From Pseudooceanicola onchidii (GTDB taxonomy: Bacteria > Pseudomonadota > Alphaproteobacteria > Rhodobacterales > Rhodobacteraceae): DNA of 64,000 nt. The position numbers and the translations under genes are program-made. Where the stretch lies: the NCBI RefSeq assembly GCF_004959925.1, contig NZ_SPUW01000001.1, positions 1,574,635 to 1,638,634 on the forward strand, given 5' to 3'. This document shows positions 36,045 to 46,612 of this stretch, piece after piece (the stretch's first letter is position 1; every line of letters begins with the position of its first letter). A model generated the notes under the pieces. The model made no database searches. It was given only the letters and a program-made list of their open reading frames with translations, and had not been told where the DNA came from.

Positions 36045-36533
36045 ATGAAAACTATCGAAGTTACCATCACCAAGCAGTCCAAGGCTCAGCCCAAGCTGGT
36101 GTGCGGCATCGCAGCCGGGACCAAGGTCATGACCCTGGATGGTGAAATGCCCGTCGAATTCCTGACCGAAGGCGACCGTGTCATCACCCGCGACACCGGC
36201 ATGGCCATGCTGAAAGGTGTCCGCGCCCGCAAGGTGGCCTGCGATCTGGTCCACATCTCCGGCGGCTCCCTGGGACACAACCGTCCCGAAGCCGACATCA
36301 CCATTCCCTCGGGCCAGGAAGTCCTGATCCGCGACTGGCGCGCCGAAGCCCTGTTCGGCAAGAAAACCGCACTGGTCTCCGCTGACCGCCTGGTCGACGG
36401 CGAATACGTCCGCGACCTCGGCAAGGGCGTGATGACCGTGTACGAACTGGTCTTCGACCGCGATCACATCATCTATGCCGGCGGCCTCGAAGTGGCCGCC
36501 AAGGCAGAAGAGGACATGGCCGCCGCAGGCTGA
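36045..36533 (+). CDS. Stand-alone Hint-fold (Hedgehog/intein) protein lacking the conserved histidine
   Basis: The 162-aa protein carries a Hint-like module from Cys20: CGIAAGTKVMTLDGEMPVEF followed by LTEGDRVITRD, closely parallel to the C-terminal Hint module of the giant protein at 47192-54289 (CFTPGTLIATPRGEVPVESL then KEGDRVITRD). In the giant protein the motif SPNHRVLV supplies the catalytic-type histidine; here the matching segment reads IPSGQEVLIRD, with Gln in place of His. No signal peptide. Start ATG 36045 follows AGGAAAGGGGAGAAG. It is a single-gene unit with its own terminator. Autoprocessing is therefore unlikely; a binding or regulatory role is a guess. Confidence 0.78.
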   Translation: MKTIEVTITKQSKAQPKLVCGIAAGTKVMTLDGEMPVEFLTEGDRVITRDTGMAMLKGVRARKVACDLVHISGGSLGHNRPEADITIPSGQEVLIRDWRAEALFGKKTALVSADRLVDGEYVRDLGKGVMTVYELVFDRDHIIYAGGLEVAAKAEEDMAAAG

Positions 36534-36893
36534 CCCCCTTCCATTCGGACCGACTGCACCGAGGCTCGCGCACCTGCGCGGGCCTCGCGTCGTTTTGGGA
36601 TTGTCGTTCGCCAATAGCATCTCACTGCCCAAGGCGAAGTGAGCGGACGGCAATGTTGGTCTGTCCCAGGGCCGCAGTCTGGTTTTCCGTTAGTGCTCTT
36701 CGAATGGTCGAAAACGTGTTGGCCGCAAGCGAACCGAGGCGACCACAGAGTGTGACGCAAGCGCCGTATCGCAGCGGATCATTGATGATCGGGTCCGGAT
36801 CGAAACGCGCAAGGCCTGTCGCGCTTCAAAGGCCACCATCAGTCGCACAGCAAACAGCTGTAGCTCATCGCAGCCAAGCGTCCGACAGCCGAA
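36534..36893. other. Intergenic region downstream of the Hint gene
   Basis: A 360-bp region. The first part holds the terminator at 36561-36596. The remaining 300 bp has no ORF with a plausible start or a recognisable product on either strand and looks like degenerate sequence; its composition is less GC-biased at wobble positions than neighbouring genes. Confidence 0.4.
36561..36596 (+). terminator. Intrinsic terminator of the Hint gene
   Basis: GAGGCTCGCG (36561-36570) with CGCGGGCCTC (36577-36586), one G-U pair, then GCGTCGTTTT. Confidence 0.7.
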
Positions 36894-37732
36894 TCACACA
36901 CGCAACTGGCGAAAGACCTCGGGAAGAATCTCCGGCAGATCCTCTGCGATCAACCCCGGCCCTGCGATCCGACCACATTCTGCATGCAGCCAGACCGCAC
37001 AACAGGCCGCCTCGAATGCCTCCGTGCCGCGCGCCATCAGGCCCGTGATCATCCCCGCAAGAACATCGCCCGAGCCCGCCGTCGCAAGCCATGGCGCAGC
37101 GCGCAACCCGTTGCCATTGTGCACGCCGCTCCGCCCGTCAGGACTGGCGACCGCTGTGGCATCGCCTTTCAGCAGAACGACACACCCGGCACGCTTGGCG
37201 GCGGCAACGGCCCCCGAAAGGTCTGCGCCCAGATCGGGAAACAAACGCGCAAATTCGCCCGCATGCGGCGTCAGAACGGCCCGCGCATCGCGGGTCATCG
37301 CGAAGAGCTCTTCGGGATCTTCGGCAAAGGAGGTGAGCGCATCCGCATCCAGCACCACGCCCCGCGTCCCCCCGAGCGCCCGGGCAACCGCCGCCCGACA
37401 CCCCGCCCCGACGCCGAACCCCGGCCCGATGCAGACCGCGTTGATCCGCCGGTCCGTCAGCAGATCGGCGTCGTCCGAAACCTCGCGCACCATGATCGAG
37501 GTGACCTGACCGGCGACCTCGGCCAACGCGTCGCTCGGCACGGCAATCGTCACCAGCCCGGCACCGATGCGCAGCGCGGCACGGGCGGCCAGCCGGGCCG
37601 CGCCGGTTCGCCCCATGCCGCCCGAGAAGACCACCGCATGACCGTGGTCATACTTGTGCTGATCCGGCCTTTTGCGCAGCAGGTCGATCGCCGCCGCGCC
37701 CATGGTGATGTCTCTCGCGCGCATAGTCCCCG

Positions 37733-37736
<4 letters not shown>
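36894..37736 (-). CDS. nnrD: ADP-dependent NAD(P)H-hydrate dehydratase
   Basis: Repairs the hydrated S-form of NAD(P)H (NAD(P)HX) back to NAD(P)H using ADP or ATP. The 280-aa ribokinase-like protein has HKYDHGHAVVFSGGMGRTGA near its N-terminus, LTPHAGEFARLFPDL, VVLLKGDATAVASPDGR and TAGSGDVLAGMITGLMARG, the four hallmark segments of the YjeF C-terminal domain. The GTG start overlaps the nnrE stop (GTGA). ATG at 37724 is an alternative start. In most bacteria this is the second half of one fused Nnr protein; here it is a separate gene. Confidence 0.88.
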
Positions 37737-38921
<1,185 letters not shown>

Positions 38922-38956
38922 CAAACACCCCAATTCTAAGAAAGGGATACAAGGGA

Positions 38957-40360
38957 ATGAGCAACAAGGTTCTCAAACTCATCAAGGACGAGGACGCGGA
39001 ATACGTCGATATCCGCTTCACCGATCCGCGCGGCAAGCTGCAGCACGTGACCGTGATCAAGGACGAAGTCGATGAAGACTTCCTTGAGGAAGGGTTCATG
39101 TTCGACGGCTCCTCGATCGCGGGCTGGAAGTCCATCGAAGCTTCCGACATGAAGCTGATGCCCGACCTGGACAGCGCCTACATCGATCCCTTCTACGCGG
39201 AAAAGACCGTTGTCGTGCACTGCTCGATCGTCGAGCCCGACACCGGCGAAGCCTATGACCGCGACCCGCGCGGCACGGCGCAGAAAGCCGAAGCCTACCT
39301 GAAGTCCTCGGGCATCGGTGACGTCGCCTACTTCGGCCCCGAAGCGGAATTCTTCCTGTTCGACGACGTGAAATACTCCGTCTCCCCGAACAAGGTGTCC
39401 TTCGAGGTCGACGCAGACCACGCCGCCTGGAACACCGACGCCGATTTCGAAATGGGCAACCTGGGCCACCGTCCGACCTACAAGGGTGGCTATTTCCCGG
39501 TGAACCCGATGGACGACGGCCAGGACATCCGCTCCGAGATGCTGTCGACCATGAAGCGCCTCGGCATGAAAGTCGACAAGCACCATCACGAAGTTGCGAC
39601 CTCGCAGCACGAGCTGGGCCTGGTCTTCGGGTCGCTGACCAAGCAGGCGGACGAACTGCAGAAGTACAAGTACGTCATCCACAACGTGGCACAGGCCTAT
39701 GGCCGTTCGGCGACCTTCATGCCGAAGCCGCTGAAGGGTGACAACGGGTCCGGCATGCACGTGAACATGTCGATCTGGAAAGACGGCAAGCCGCTGTTCG
39801 CAGGCGACAAATACGCCGACCTCAGCCAGGAAGCCTTGTACTTCATCGGTGGTATCCTGAAGCACGCCAAGGCCCTGAACGCCTTCACCAACCCCTCGAC
39901 CAACTCCTACAAGCGTCTGGTCCCGGGTTTCGAAGCCCCCGTTCTGCGCGCCTATTCCGCACGCAACCGGTCGGGCTGTGTCCGTATTCCGTGGACCGAA
40001 TCCCCGAAAGCCAAGCGCGTCGAAGCCCGCTTCCCCGATCCCTCGGCGAACCCGTACCTCTGCTTCTCGGCCCTGCTGATGGCCGGTCTCGACGGGATCA
40101 AGAACAAGATCGATCCGGGCGAAGCCATGGACAAGAACCTCTACGACCTGCCCCCCGAAGAGCTGGCCGACATCCCGACCGTCTGTGGTTCGCTGCGCGA
40201 AGCCATGTCGGAACTGGAAGCGGACATGGACTTCCTGCTGGCCGGCGACGTGTTCACCAAAGACCAGATCCAGGGCTACATCGACCTGAAGATGGAAGAG
40301 ATCGAGATGTACGAAATGACGCCGCACCCGGCCGAATTCGCTCTCTACTACTCCTGCTGA
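38957..40360 (+). CDS. glnA: Glutamine synthetase type I
   Basis: The 467-aa dodecameric enzyme makes glutamine from glutamate, ammonia and ATP. Signature segments: [17 protein letters not shown] (about residues 50-66), EAEFFLFDD with metal-binding Glu, [38 protein letters not shown], and the adenylylation loop [10 protein letters not shown] with Tyr at about 396. The length and adenylylation site make it GSI-beta, regulated by GlnB and GlnE. It is transcribed with glnB. A terminator follows. Confidence 0.98.
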   Translation: MSNKVLKLIKDEDAEYVDIRFTDPRGKLQHVTVIKDEVDEDFLEEGFMFDGSSIAGWKSIEASDMKLMPDLDSAYIDPFYAEKTVVVHCSIVEPDTGEAYDRDPRGTAQKAEAYLKSSGIGDVAYFGPEAEFFLFDDVKYSVSPNKVSFEVDADHAAWNTDADFEMGNLGHRPTYKGGYFPVNPMDDGQDIRSEMLSTMKRLGMKVDKHHHEVATSQHELGLVFGSLTKQADELQKYKYVIHNVAQAYGRSATFMPKPLKGDNGSGMHVNMSIWKDGKPLFAGDKYADLSQEALYFIGGILKHAKALNAFTNPSTNSYKRLVPGFEAPVLRAYSARNRSGCVRIPWTESPKAKRVEARFPDPSANPYLCFSALLMAGLDGIKNKIDPGEAMDKNLYDLPPEELADIPTVCGSLREAMSELEADMDFLLAGDVFTKDQIQGYIDLKMEEIEMYEMTPHPAEFALYYSC

Positions 40361-40378
40361 TCCGACGATCAGTCACAG

Positions 40379-40407
40379 AAACGGGCGTCCCCTGGGGCGC
40401 CCGTTTT
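40379..40407 (+). terminator. Intrinsic terminator of glnB-glnA
   Basis: AAACGGGCG (40379-40387) pairs with CGCCCGTTT (40398-40406); T4 follows, then CTTTT. Confidence 0.85.
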
Positions 40408-40657
40408 CTTTTGGCCCTGGCTTCCGGAGCCTGGCCAGGCGTGGAAAACACCTCGGGTTTGATCGATTAACCGGGGTAAATGGCTCCAGCTTTAGGCACT
40501 TCCCGGGCCCGGGCCCTATTCGCCCTGCAATGCGTCCGAATAAGGGCGAAAGGCCCGTGATCTGGGCAATCTCGCCAGATTGCTGGAAAAACCCGGCACA
40601 CTTCTTCCCCATTTCCGCGCGAGACTTGGAATCAGGCACAACCAAAAGGGGAAAATC

Positions 40658-41425
40658 ATGTCACAAGCCAACACGCTGAAAATTCCGCACGCCACCCTCA
40701 CCTTCGAAGATGATTATCTACCTACAATCAGTGACTTGAAAGATGCAAGCAATGCGGCGCTGGAAGCTTACGACCTGACATCCGAGTGCATGGCGGATGG
40801 GTCTGACGGACGTGTGAGGCTGGTCGCTGGTCCCGTAGGGGTTGAATTCATTCGGATCGACAGCTGCCCCCGGATCACGCTTATGGTCACCCGCGTGCGC
40901 GACAGCGAACGCCTGCACCCCGACGCCGAAACCGCGATCCTGGCCGAGATCATCTCGGTCATGGTCGAACGGTTCGGGGGCGGCACGCTGGACTGGGGCC
41001 TGGCCGGCGTCACCCTGGATCTCGAGAAATTCGCGGCCTCGTTCACGCCCCTGCGCCGTCGCGGCGGAGCCTCCCGTATCTGCCCCCGTCGCGTCAAACG
41101 CGACGACACGATCGGCACCCCCATCCAGGTCAAGTCCAAGGCGCCGAAGGTCGCGGTCACCTCTGATGATCCCGAAACCCAGGCCCGCCTGAAACAGATC
41201 TTCGCAGACCCGGTCGAGGAAACGTCGACCAGCAACCTGACCAACGTCAGCGCCTGGGCGGCGACCGCCACCGTCGGGGCAATGAACCCGCTGATCGGTG
41301 TGCCACTGATCGCCTACAACCTGACCAAGGGCGCCGATATCCGCGTCAGCACGCAGGCCTTCGCACTGACTGCAACGCTGACCGGGCTGGTCGGATCGAC
41401 CTACGGCTACCTGCCGTTCTTCTGA
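40658..41425 (+). CDS. Hypothetical protein with C-terminal hydrophobic segments
   Basis: A 255-aa product not recognised as any family. The N-terminal two thirds look globular (DLKDASNAALEAYDLTSECM, ITLMVTRVRDSERL, LAEIISVMVERFGGGTLDWG), followed by a basic linker (RRRGGASRICPRRVKRDD), a short acidic helix, and two hydrophobic stretches near the C-terminus (AATATVGAMNPLIGVPLIAY and AFALTATLTGLVGSTYGYL). The layout suggests a membrane-tethered cytoplasmic domain. The ATG at 40658 follows AAAAGGGGA. Its end overlaps the convergent DUF3445 gene by 19 bases, which argues that both stop codons are real. Codon use matches the neighbours. Confidence 0.65.
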   Translation: MSQANTLKIPHATLTFEDDYLPTISDLKDASNAALEAYDLTSECMADGSDGRVRLVAGPVGVEFIRIDSCPRITLMVTRVRDSERLHPDAETAILAEIISVMVERFGGGTLDWGLAGVTLDLEKFAASFTPLRRRGGASRICPRRVKRDDTIGTPIQVKSKAPKVAVTSDDPETQARLKQIFADPVEETSTSNLTNVSAWAATATVGAMNPLIGVPLIAYNLTKGADIRVSTQAFALTATLTGLVGSTYGYLPFF

Positions 41426-42150
41426 TCCGCCACGACGAAGGTGTGAATGCCGAAGACGACCGCGTCGGTTCCGGGTAAGCGCAAGATCGTCTGACGCTCG
41501 GATCGGATGAACCGCTGGTCTTCGGGCTGGCCATATTTCGGCACGCCTTCGTGACGCGGCTGGAACAAGGCCGGATCGGCATAGCGCAACGCGTTGAACC
41601 GCCACATCGGCCGCCCGACCCGCACCCCGTCGAACAGCCGCTGCACACGGCGCGCCAGGTCATCGTCATAGTCGATCACGGGCTTGTGGATCCGGATCAG
41701 GGGCCGCCCCAGTTTCTCGGCCAGCATCCAGCCCGCCGGAAAGCACAGCGCCGCGCCGGTCAGCACGTGTTCCGCCGCCCCTTCGGCCTTCTGCATCAGG
41801 CACAGGTCTTCCTGCACCAGCCGCCCCGCAGTCCCTAACGGGTCCTCACGATCGATCATCACCGCCACGCCATCCGGACGGGTCACGGCGTCATCCCCCA
41901 CGTCATAGCCATCATCCTGGACCAGTCGGTCCAGCACCAGCGCCAGCAGTTCCTGCGCCGCATCGCGCCCCTCGGGCAGCAGGCCGATCACGTCCTCGCG
42001 CCGCTCGGCAATCAGCCGGTCCCGCAGCGCCATCTGCCCAGCAAAGGCGTCATCGCGCAGCAGCCATTCGGCGCCATCCATCGGAGAGACCCCGGGCAGT
42101 CGCACGGCGGAAATGTCATACGGTATATGGCTTTGCAGGATCGTCGTCAT
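41407..42150 (-). CDS. DUF3445 heme-dependent oxidative N-demethylase-like protein
   Basis: The 247-aa product begins ILQSHIPYDISAVRLPGVSP and contains VLTGAALCFPAGWMLAEKLG, IHKPVIDYDDDLARRVQRLF and WRFNALRYADPALFQP, matching the DUF3445 family. The characterised member is the alpha subunit of heme-dependent oxidative N-demethylase (HODM) of Pseudomonas mendocina, which demethylates dimethylamine to methylamine and formaldehyde. None of the reductase subunits is next door, so this is an orphan alpha-like protein. It is the downstream neighbour of DUF2254 on the same strand, 1.4 kb from a dimethylglycine dehydrogenase-like gene. Confidence 0.75.
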   Translation of the reverse strand: MTTILQSHIPYDISAVRLPGVSPMDGAEWLLRDDAFAGQMALRDRLIAERREDVIGLLPEGRDAAQELLALVLDRLVQDDGYDVGDDAVTRPDGVAVMIDREDPLGTAGRLVQEDLCLMQKAEGAAEHVLTGAALCFPAGWMLAEKLGRPLIRIHKPVIDYDDDLARRVQRLFDGVRVGRPMWRFNALRYADPALFQPRHEGVPKYGQPEDQRFIRSERQTILRLPGTDAVVFGIHTFVVADQKNGR

Positions 42151-42199
42151 GGCACCAGCTAACGCCAGCGCCCGCCGATTGACCAGCAAAACCTGCGCC

Positions 42200-43402
42200 T
42201 CAGATGCTGCTGAAGGCCGCTTCGGGTTCCCGCTCCGACAGCTCGTCCAGCACCCGCCGCGCCGCGCGGGCCATGCCGCCATCGCCCCGATCGGCCAGCG
42301 CGGTCAGTGACTGACGTCCGGCCGCCACGACCTCCGGGTGTTCCAGGCCATGCCGCAGGATCGCACCGATACTGTCACTGACCAGCCTGTCGCGCGGCAA
42401 GGGCGGCACGAGAAGGCGGTCATAGAGCAACTCTTGTTCGTCCGCCGGAACGACGTCGCTGCCCAGCAGGATACGCGAGACCCGCCGGATCATGTCGACG
42501 GCCGTGCCCGGATCGTTGATTCCCGGCGACAGGGCGCGCTGTCCGATCTCGGTCAGGTTCTGCAGGCCGAACTCGGGGTCCTGCGTATAATTGCGCAGGC
42601 TGCCGATCGACACGTGATCGCGCATCATCTTCGTGCAGGCCTCGGCCTTGCCGGTGACGCGGGCCAGCACGTCGCCCTTGTGCACGAAGGCCCCGACGCG
42701 CTGCGCCAGGTAGACCTCGACATCCGCCTTCTCGGCCTCGTCCTGCAGCCGGTCCTGGTAGACCTGCTGGATATAGCCCGTCCGGTCCGCCAGGATCTCC
42801 TCCAACCCCTCGGGCGCGTCACCAGTCAGGGGCCGCCCGCCAAGCGACGGGTATTCGCACCGCATCCGGTAGGCATCGGTTGCATGGTCCTCGATCCTCT
42901 GCGCGGTCTCTATCAAGCTGCCCAGAAGCTCCATATGCGAAATCCAGCGGATGATCGCAAAGATCACAAGCGTCACAACGGCCAGCGTCACGAAGAACAG
43001 GACAACCAGCTCTTCGCCTTTGAAGACGTCCGTTTCCCGCAGGATGATGACGTTGATGGCGTAAAGGTAGGCCCCCACGAAAGTGGCCAGCACGGTATGG
43101 GTCGTGGTGTCCTGCAGCAGCACCTGGTGCGCGCGCGGGGTCCATTGCGATTGCGCGATGCGGTGCGACGCCGCCATGACCGTCAGCGAAAAGGTCGTCA
43201 CGGTCAGCATCGAATTCGCGATGATCGACAGGATGCGGTCGACCGCATCGGCACCGATCCGGTCCTTCAGGCCGAAGGGGATGGCATGGCCAAAGACCTT
43301 GGCAAGGCCGATCGCCAGAAAGGCACACAGCGCGATCAGCACGATCCGCACCACAAGGCGACGCGAAAATTCATGCATCCGGCGCAAAATGGATGGCAGC
43401 AT
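42200..43402 (-). CDS. DUF2254 membrane protein
   Basis: A 400-aa protein with four N-terminal membrane segments (LVVRIVLIALCAFLAIGLA, ILSIIANSMLTVTTFSLTVM, HTVLATFVGAYLYAINVIIL, VVLFFVTLAVVTLVIFAII) and a large soluble domain. The SLTVMAASHRIAQSQWTPR and SPGINDPGTAVDMIRR motifs are those of DUF2254. No function is established for the family. The ATG at 43402 (MLPSILRRMHEFS) is chosen; the frame stays open far upstream, antisense to the flavoprotein gene, which is not meaningful. It lies 49 bases upstream of the DUF3445 gene and is divergent from the flavoprotein gene. Confidence 0.82.
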   Translation of the reverse strand: MLPSILRRMHEFSRRLVVRIVLIALCAFLAIGLAKVFGHAIPFGLKDRIGADAVDRILSIIANSMLTVTTFSLTVMAASHRIAQSQWTPRAHQVLLQDTTTHTVLATFVGAYLYAINVIILRETDVFKGEELVVLFFVTLAVVTLVIFAIIRWISHMELLGSLIETAQRIEDHATDAYRMRCEYPSLGGRPLTGDAPEGLEEILADRTGYIQQVYQDRLQDEAEKADVEVYLAQRVGAFVHKGDVLARVTGKAEACTKMMRDHVSIGSLRNYTQDPEFGLQNLTEIGQRALSPGINDPGTAVDMIRRVSRILLGSDVVPADEQELLYDRLLVPPLPRDRLVSDSIGAILRHGLEHPEVVAAGRQSLTALADRGDGGMARAARRVLDELSEREPEAAFSSI

Positions 43403-43558
43403 AGGTCTGTCCCGGTTCCTGTCCCATGGGATCAATGCCTTGGCGCTCAATTCGGTTCCCCGCAAAGCGTCGGCCAAACGCGACACGATCTGTCGCAAAC
43501 ACACGCGCCAAGCCCCGATCCGCCGCGCCACGATCAGCCCATGAGACCGGAGGCCGCC

Positions 43559-45967
43559 ATGAAAACCACCACCCGCGTAGTCGTAATCGGAGGCGGCGTC
43601 GTCGGCTGCTCCGTGCTCTATCACCTGACCAAGCTTGGCTGGTCCGACGTCATGCTGCTGGAACGGTCCGAGCTGACGGCCGGATCCACCTGGCACGCGG
43701 CCGGCGGATTCCACACCATCAACGGCGACACCAACATGGCGGCGCTGCAGGGCTATACCATCAAGCTCTACAAGGAGCTGGAGGAGATCACCGGCCTGTC
43801 CTGTGGGTTGCACCATTCGGGCGGCTTCACCCTGGCCACCACGCAGGACCGGTTCGACTATCTTCTGGCCGAACGCGCCAAGCACCGGCACATGGGGCTC
43901 GACACCCACATCATGACCCCGCAGGAGGTGAAGGAGATCGCGCCCATCACCAACATCGACGGCGTGGTCGGTGCGCTCTACGATCCGCTGGACGGGCACC
44001 TGGATCCCTCGGGCACGACCCATGCCTACGCCAAGGCTGCGCGCATCGCCGGGGCCGAGATCGTGACCCACTGCAAGGTCGAGGAAACCAATCCCCGCCC
44101 CGACGGCACCTGGGACGTGGTGACCGACAAGGGCACCATCCACGCCGAACATGTGGTCAACGCCGGTGGTCTCTGGGCGCGCGAAGTGGCGGCCATGGCA
44201 GGCCATTACGTGCCGCTGCACCCGATGGAGCACCACTATCTCGTCACCGACGACATCCCCGAGATCTACGAACGCGACACCGAACATCCGCATGTCGTCG
44301 ACCCGGCGGGCGAATCCTACCTGCGCCAGGAAGGGCGCGGGCTATGCATCGGGTATTACGAGAAAAAGCCGCGCGCCTGGGCGATCGACGGCAGCCCCTG
44401 GGACTTTGCCGCCGAACTGCTGCCCGATGATCTCGACAAGATTTCCGACAGCATCGAAATGAGCTGGAAGCGCTTCCCCGTCCTCGCCACCGCCGGCGTG
44501 AAGCGTGTCATCCACGGCCCCTTCACCTTTGCCCCCGACGGCAACCCGCTGGTCGGGCCGGTCCCGGGGCTGCGCAACTACTGGTCGGCCTGCGGCGTCA
44601 TGGCCGGGTTCAGCCAGGGCGGCGGCGTCGGCCTGATGCTGGCGCAGTGGATGACCACCGGCGAATGCGAACGCGACACCTCGTCGTTTGACATCGCGCG
44701 CTACGGCCCTTGGATCCAGAAGGGCTATACCCTGCCCAAGGTGATGGAGAACTACTCCACCCGCTTCTCGGTGCCCTACCCGAACGAGGAAAAGCCCGCC
44801 GCACGCCCCCTGCGCCGCACGCCGATGTACGACGTCTTCGACAGCCTGGGCGCGGTCTGGGGCCACACCTACGGGCTCGAGGTGCCGAACTATTTTGCCC
44901 AGGGCGTGGAGCCCCGGTACGAAACCCCGTCGTTCCGCCGGTCGAACGCCTTTGAAGCCACCGCCCGCGAATGCCGCGCCGTGCGCGAGGGCGTCGGCAT
45001 CAACGAGATCCACAATTTCGGCAAGTACAGCGTCACCGGCCCCAAGGCGCGTGACTGGCTTGATACCGTCATGGCAGGCCGCATCCCGAAGCCCGGCCGG
45101 ATCAGCCTGACACCGATGCTGGCCCCCTCGGGACGCATCATCGGGGATTTCACCGTCGCCTGCCTAGGCGACGAGGAATTCCGCCTGACCGCGTCCTACG
45201 GGGCGCAGGCCTACCATGAAAGATGGTTCCGCCAGAACATGAAGGACGGCGTGCAACTCACTAATATGTCTGACAGATGGACCGGTTTCCAGATTGCCGG
45301 ACCCAAGGCGCGCGATGTGCTTCAGGCCTGCGTCCGCGAAGACGTGTCAGACATGAAGTTCCTCGACATCCGCCGCCTGACGCTTGGCCTGCTGACGGTC
45401 ACGGTCCAGCGCGTCAGCTATACCGGTGACCTGGGCTACGAGATCTACTGCGACCCGCTGGAACAACGCACTCTCTGGGATCAGCTCTGGACCGCTGGTG
45501 AGGCGCACGGGATGAAACCCTTCGGCATGCGGGCCATGATGTCGCTGCGCCTGGATCGCCACTTCGGGTCGTGGCTGCGGGAATATTCCCCCGATTACAC
45601 GCCCGCCGAAACCGGGCTGGACCGGTTCATCGCCTGGAAGAAACACGCCGATTTCATCGGTCGCGCCGCTGCCGAACAGGCCAGGGCCGACGGCCCCGCG
45701 CGTCAGCTTCTGATGTTCGAGATCGACGCCGAGGATGCCGACGTGAAAGGCTATGAGCCCCTGTGGATCGACGGCAAGGTTGTGGGCTACTGCACCTCGG
45801 GCGGCTATTCGCACCACCTGGGCAAGTCGATGGCCCACGCCTTTGTGCCGACCGCCATGGTCGCGCCGGGGCTGGAGTGCGAGATCGAGGTGCTGGGCCA
45901 GCGCCGCCCGGCGCGGCGCATCGACGAACCGCTCTTCGATGCTGACGGGGCGCGGATGCGGGGGTAG
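43559..45967 (+). CDS. Dimethylglycine/sarcosine dehydrogenase-like FAD-GcvT flavoprotein
   Basis: An 802-aa two-part enzyme. The N-terminal D-amino-acid-oxidase (DAO) domain has the dinucleotide motif VVVIGGGVVGCSVLYHLTKL (residues 7-26) and TAGSTWHAAGG, with His46 at the position of covalent FAD attachment in dimethylglycine dehydrogenase. The C-terminal half (from about residue 430) is a GcvT/folate-binding aminomethyltransferase domain (NFGKYSVTGPKARDWLDTVM, VQRVSYTGDLGYEIYC). Such enzymes oxidatively demethylate N-methylglycines and pass the one-carbon unit to tetrahydrofolate. Which substrate is used cannot be told. ATG 43559 follows CGGAGG. MocA-like gene follows after 9 bases. Confidence 0.88.
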   Translation: MKTTTRVVVIGGGVVGCSVLYHLTKLGWSDVMLLERSELTAGSTWHAAGGFHTINGDTNMAALQGYTIKLYKELEEITGLSCGLHHSGGFTLATTQDRFDYLLAERAKHRHMGLDTHIMTPQEVKEIAPITNIDGVVGALYDPLDGHLDPSGTTHAYAKAARIAGAEIVTHCKVEETNPRPDGTWDVVTDKGTIHAEHVVNAGGLWAREVAAMAGHYVPLHPMEHHYLVTDDIPEIYERDTEHPHVVDPAGESYLRQEGRGLCIGYYEKKPRAWAIDGSPWDFAAELLPDDLDKISDSIEMSWKRFPVLATAGVKRVIHGPFTFAPDGNPLVGPVPGLRNYWSACGVMAGFSQGGGVGLMLAQWMTTGECERDTSSFDIARYGPWIQKGYTLPKVMENYSTRFSVPYPNEEKPAARPLRRTPMYDVFDSLGAVWGHTYGLEVPNYFAQGVEPRYETPSFRRSNAFEATARECRAVREGVGINEIHNFGKYSVTGPKARDWLDTVMAGRIPKPGRISLTPMLAPSGRIIGDFTVACLGDEEFRLTASYGAQAYHERWFRQNMKDGVQLTNMSDRWTGFQIAGPKARDVLQACVREDVSDMKFLDIRRLTLGLLTVTVQRVSYTGDLGYEIYCDPLEQRTLWDQLWTAGEAHGMKPFGMRAMMSLRLDRHFGSWLREYSPDYTPAETGLDRFIAWKKHADFIGRAAAEQARADGPARQLLMFEIDAEDADVKGYEPLWIDGKVVGYCTSGGYSHHLGKSMAHAFVPTAMVAPGLECEIEVLGQRRPARRIDEPLFDADGARMRG

Positions 45968-45976
45968 ACCCCTCGT

Positions 45977-46561
45977 ATGAGCCTTGTGATCCTCCTCCTC
46001 GCCGCCGGCGCGTCATCCCGCATGCGGGGCGGCGACAAGCTGCTCGAAGAGGTCGCGGACGCGCCGCTGATCCTGACCATGGCCCGCCGGGCACGGGCCG
46101 TGGCGCCTGTCGTCGTGGCCCTGCCTGGTCCCGATCACCCCCGCGCACATGCGCTGGCCGACATCGACGTCACCCAGATCGGCGTGCCCGACGCCGACGA
46201 AGGCATGGCGGCCTCGTTGCGCACCGGGATCACCGCCCTGCCCGCGACGGCCACCGCCGTCATGATTCTGCCCGGCGACATGCCCGAGCTGACCGAGGGC
46301 GACCTGCAGACCATGGCGCACGCCTGGCAACAGACGCCTGACCAGATCCACCGCGCCACCGCCGCAGATGGAACGCCCGGCCACCCGGTGATCTTCCCGT
46401 CACGCCATTTCGACGACCTGCAGGCCCTGACCGGCGACACAGGCGCCCGCGCGATCCTCAGCACGCACCCGGTCCATCCCGTCGCCCTGCCCGACCGCCA
46501 CGCGATCACCGACCTCGACACGCCCGAAGACTGGGCTGCCTGGCGGGCCGCCCGGTCCTGA
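45977..46561 (+). CDS. MocA/MobA-like nucleotidyltransferase
   Basis: The 194-aa protein begins SLVILLLAAGASSRMRGGDK, the NTP-transferase fold signature, and has AVMILPGDMPELTEGDLQTM and DGTPGHPVIFPSRHFDDL, as in MocA (molybdopterin cytidylyltransferase) and related purine-catabolism proteins. Length fits MocA. It lies 9 bases after the flavoprotein gene and may be co-transcribed; a need for the molybdenum cofactor there is not evident, as that enzyme uses FAD and folate. The MobA/MocA distinction cannot be made by eye. Confidence 0.8.
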   Translation: MSLVILLLAAGASSRMRGGDKLLEEVADAPLILTMARRARAVAPVVVALPGPDHPRAHALADIDVTQIGVPDADEGMAASLRTGITALPATATAVMILPGDMPELTEGDLQTMAHAWQQTPDQIHRATAADGTPGHPVIFPSRHFDDLQALTGDTGARAILSTHPVHPVALPDRHAITDLDTPEDWAAWRAARS

Positions 46562-46612
46562 CTTCATCTTGCAAGTAAATACTCCCGCCGGAGGCAGCGC
46601 CCGCACGGGCGC
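46562..46612. repeat. Dispersed intergenic repeat, copy C
   Basis: Starts CTTCATCTTGC, then AAATACTCCCGCCGGAGGC as in copy A, followed by a GCGCCCGCACGGGCGC hairpin. It fills the 51-bp gap between the convergent MocA-like and DksA-like genes. Confidence 0.7.

Noticed and set aside
42338..43558. N-terminal extension of the flavoprotein frame
   Set aside because: The frame stays open antisense to DUF2254 but has no domain content; the FAD motif and a ribosome site place the start at 43559.
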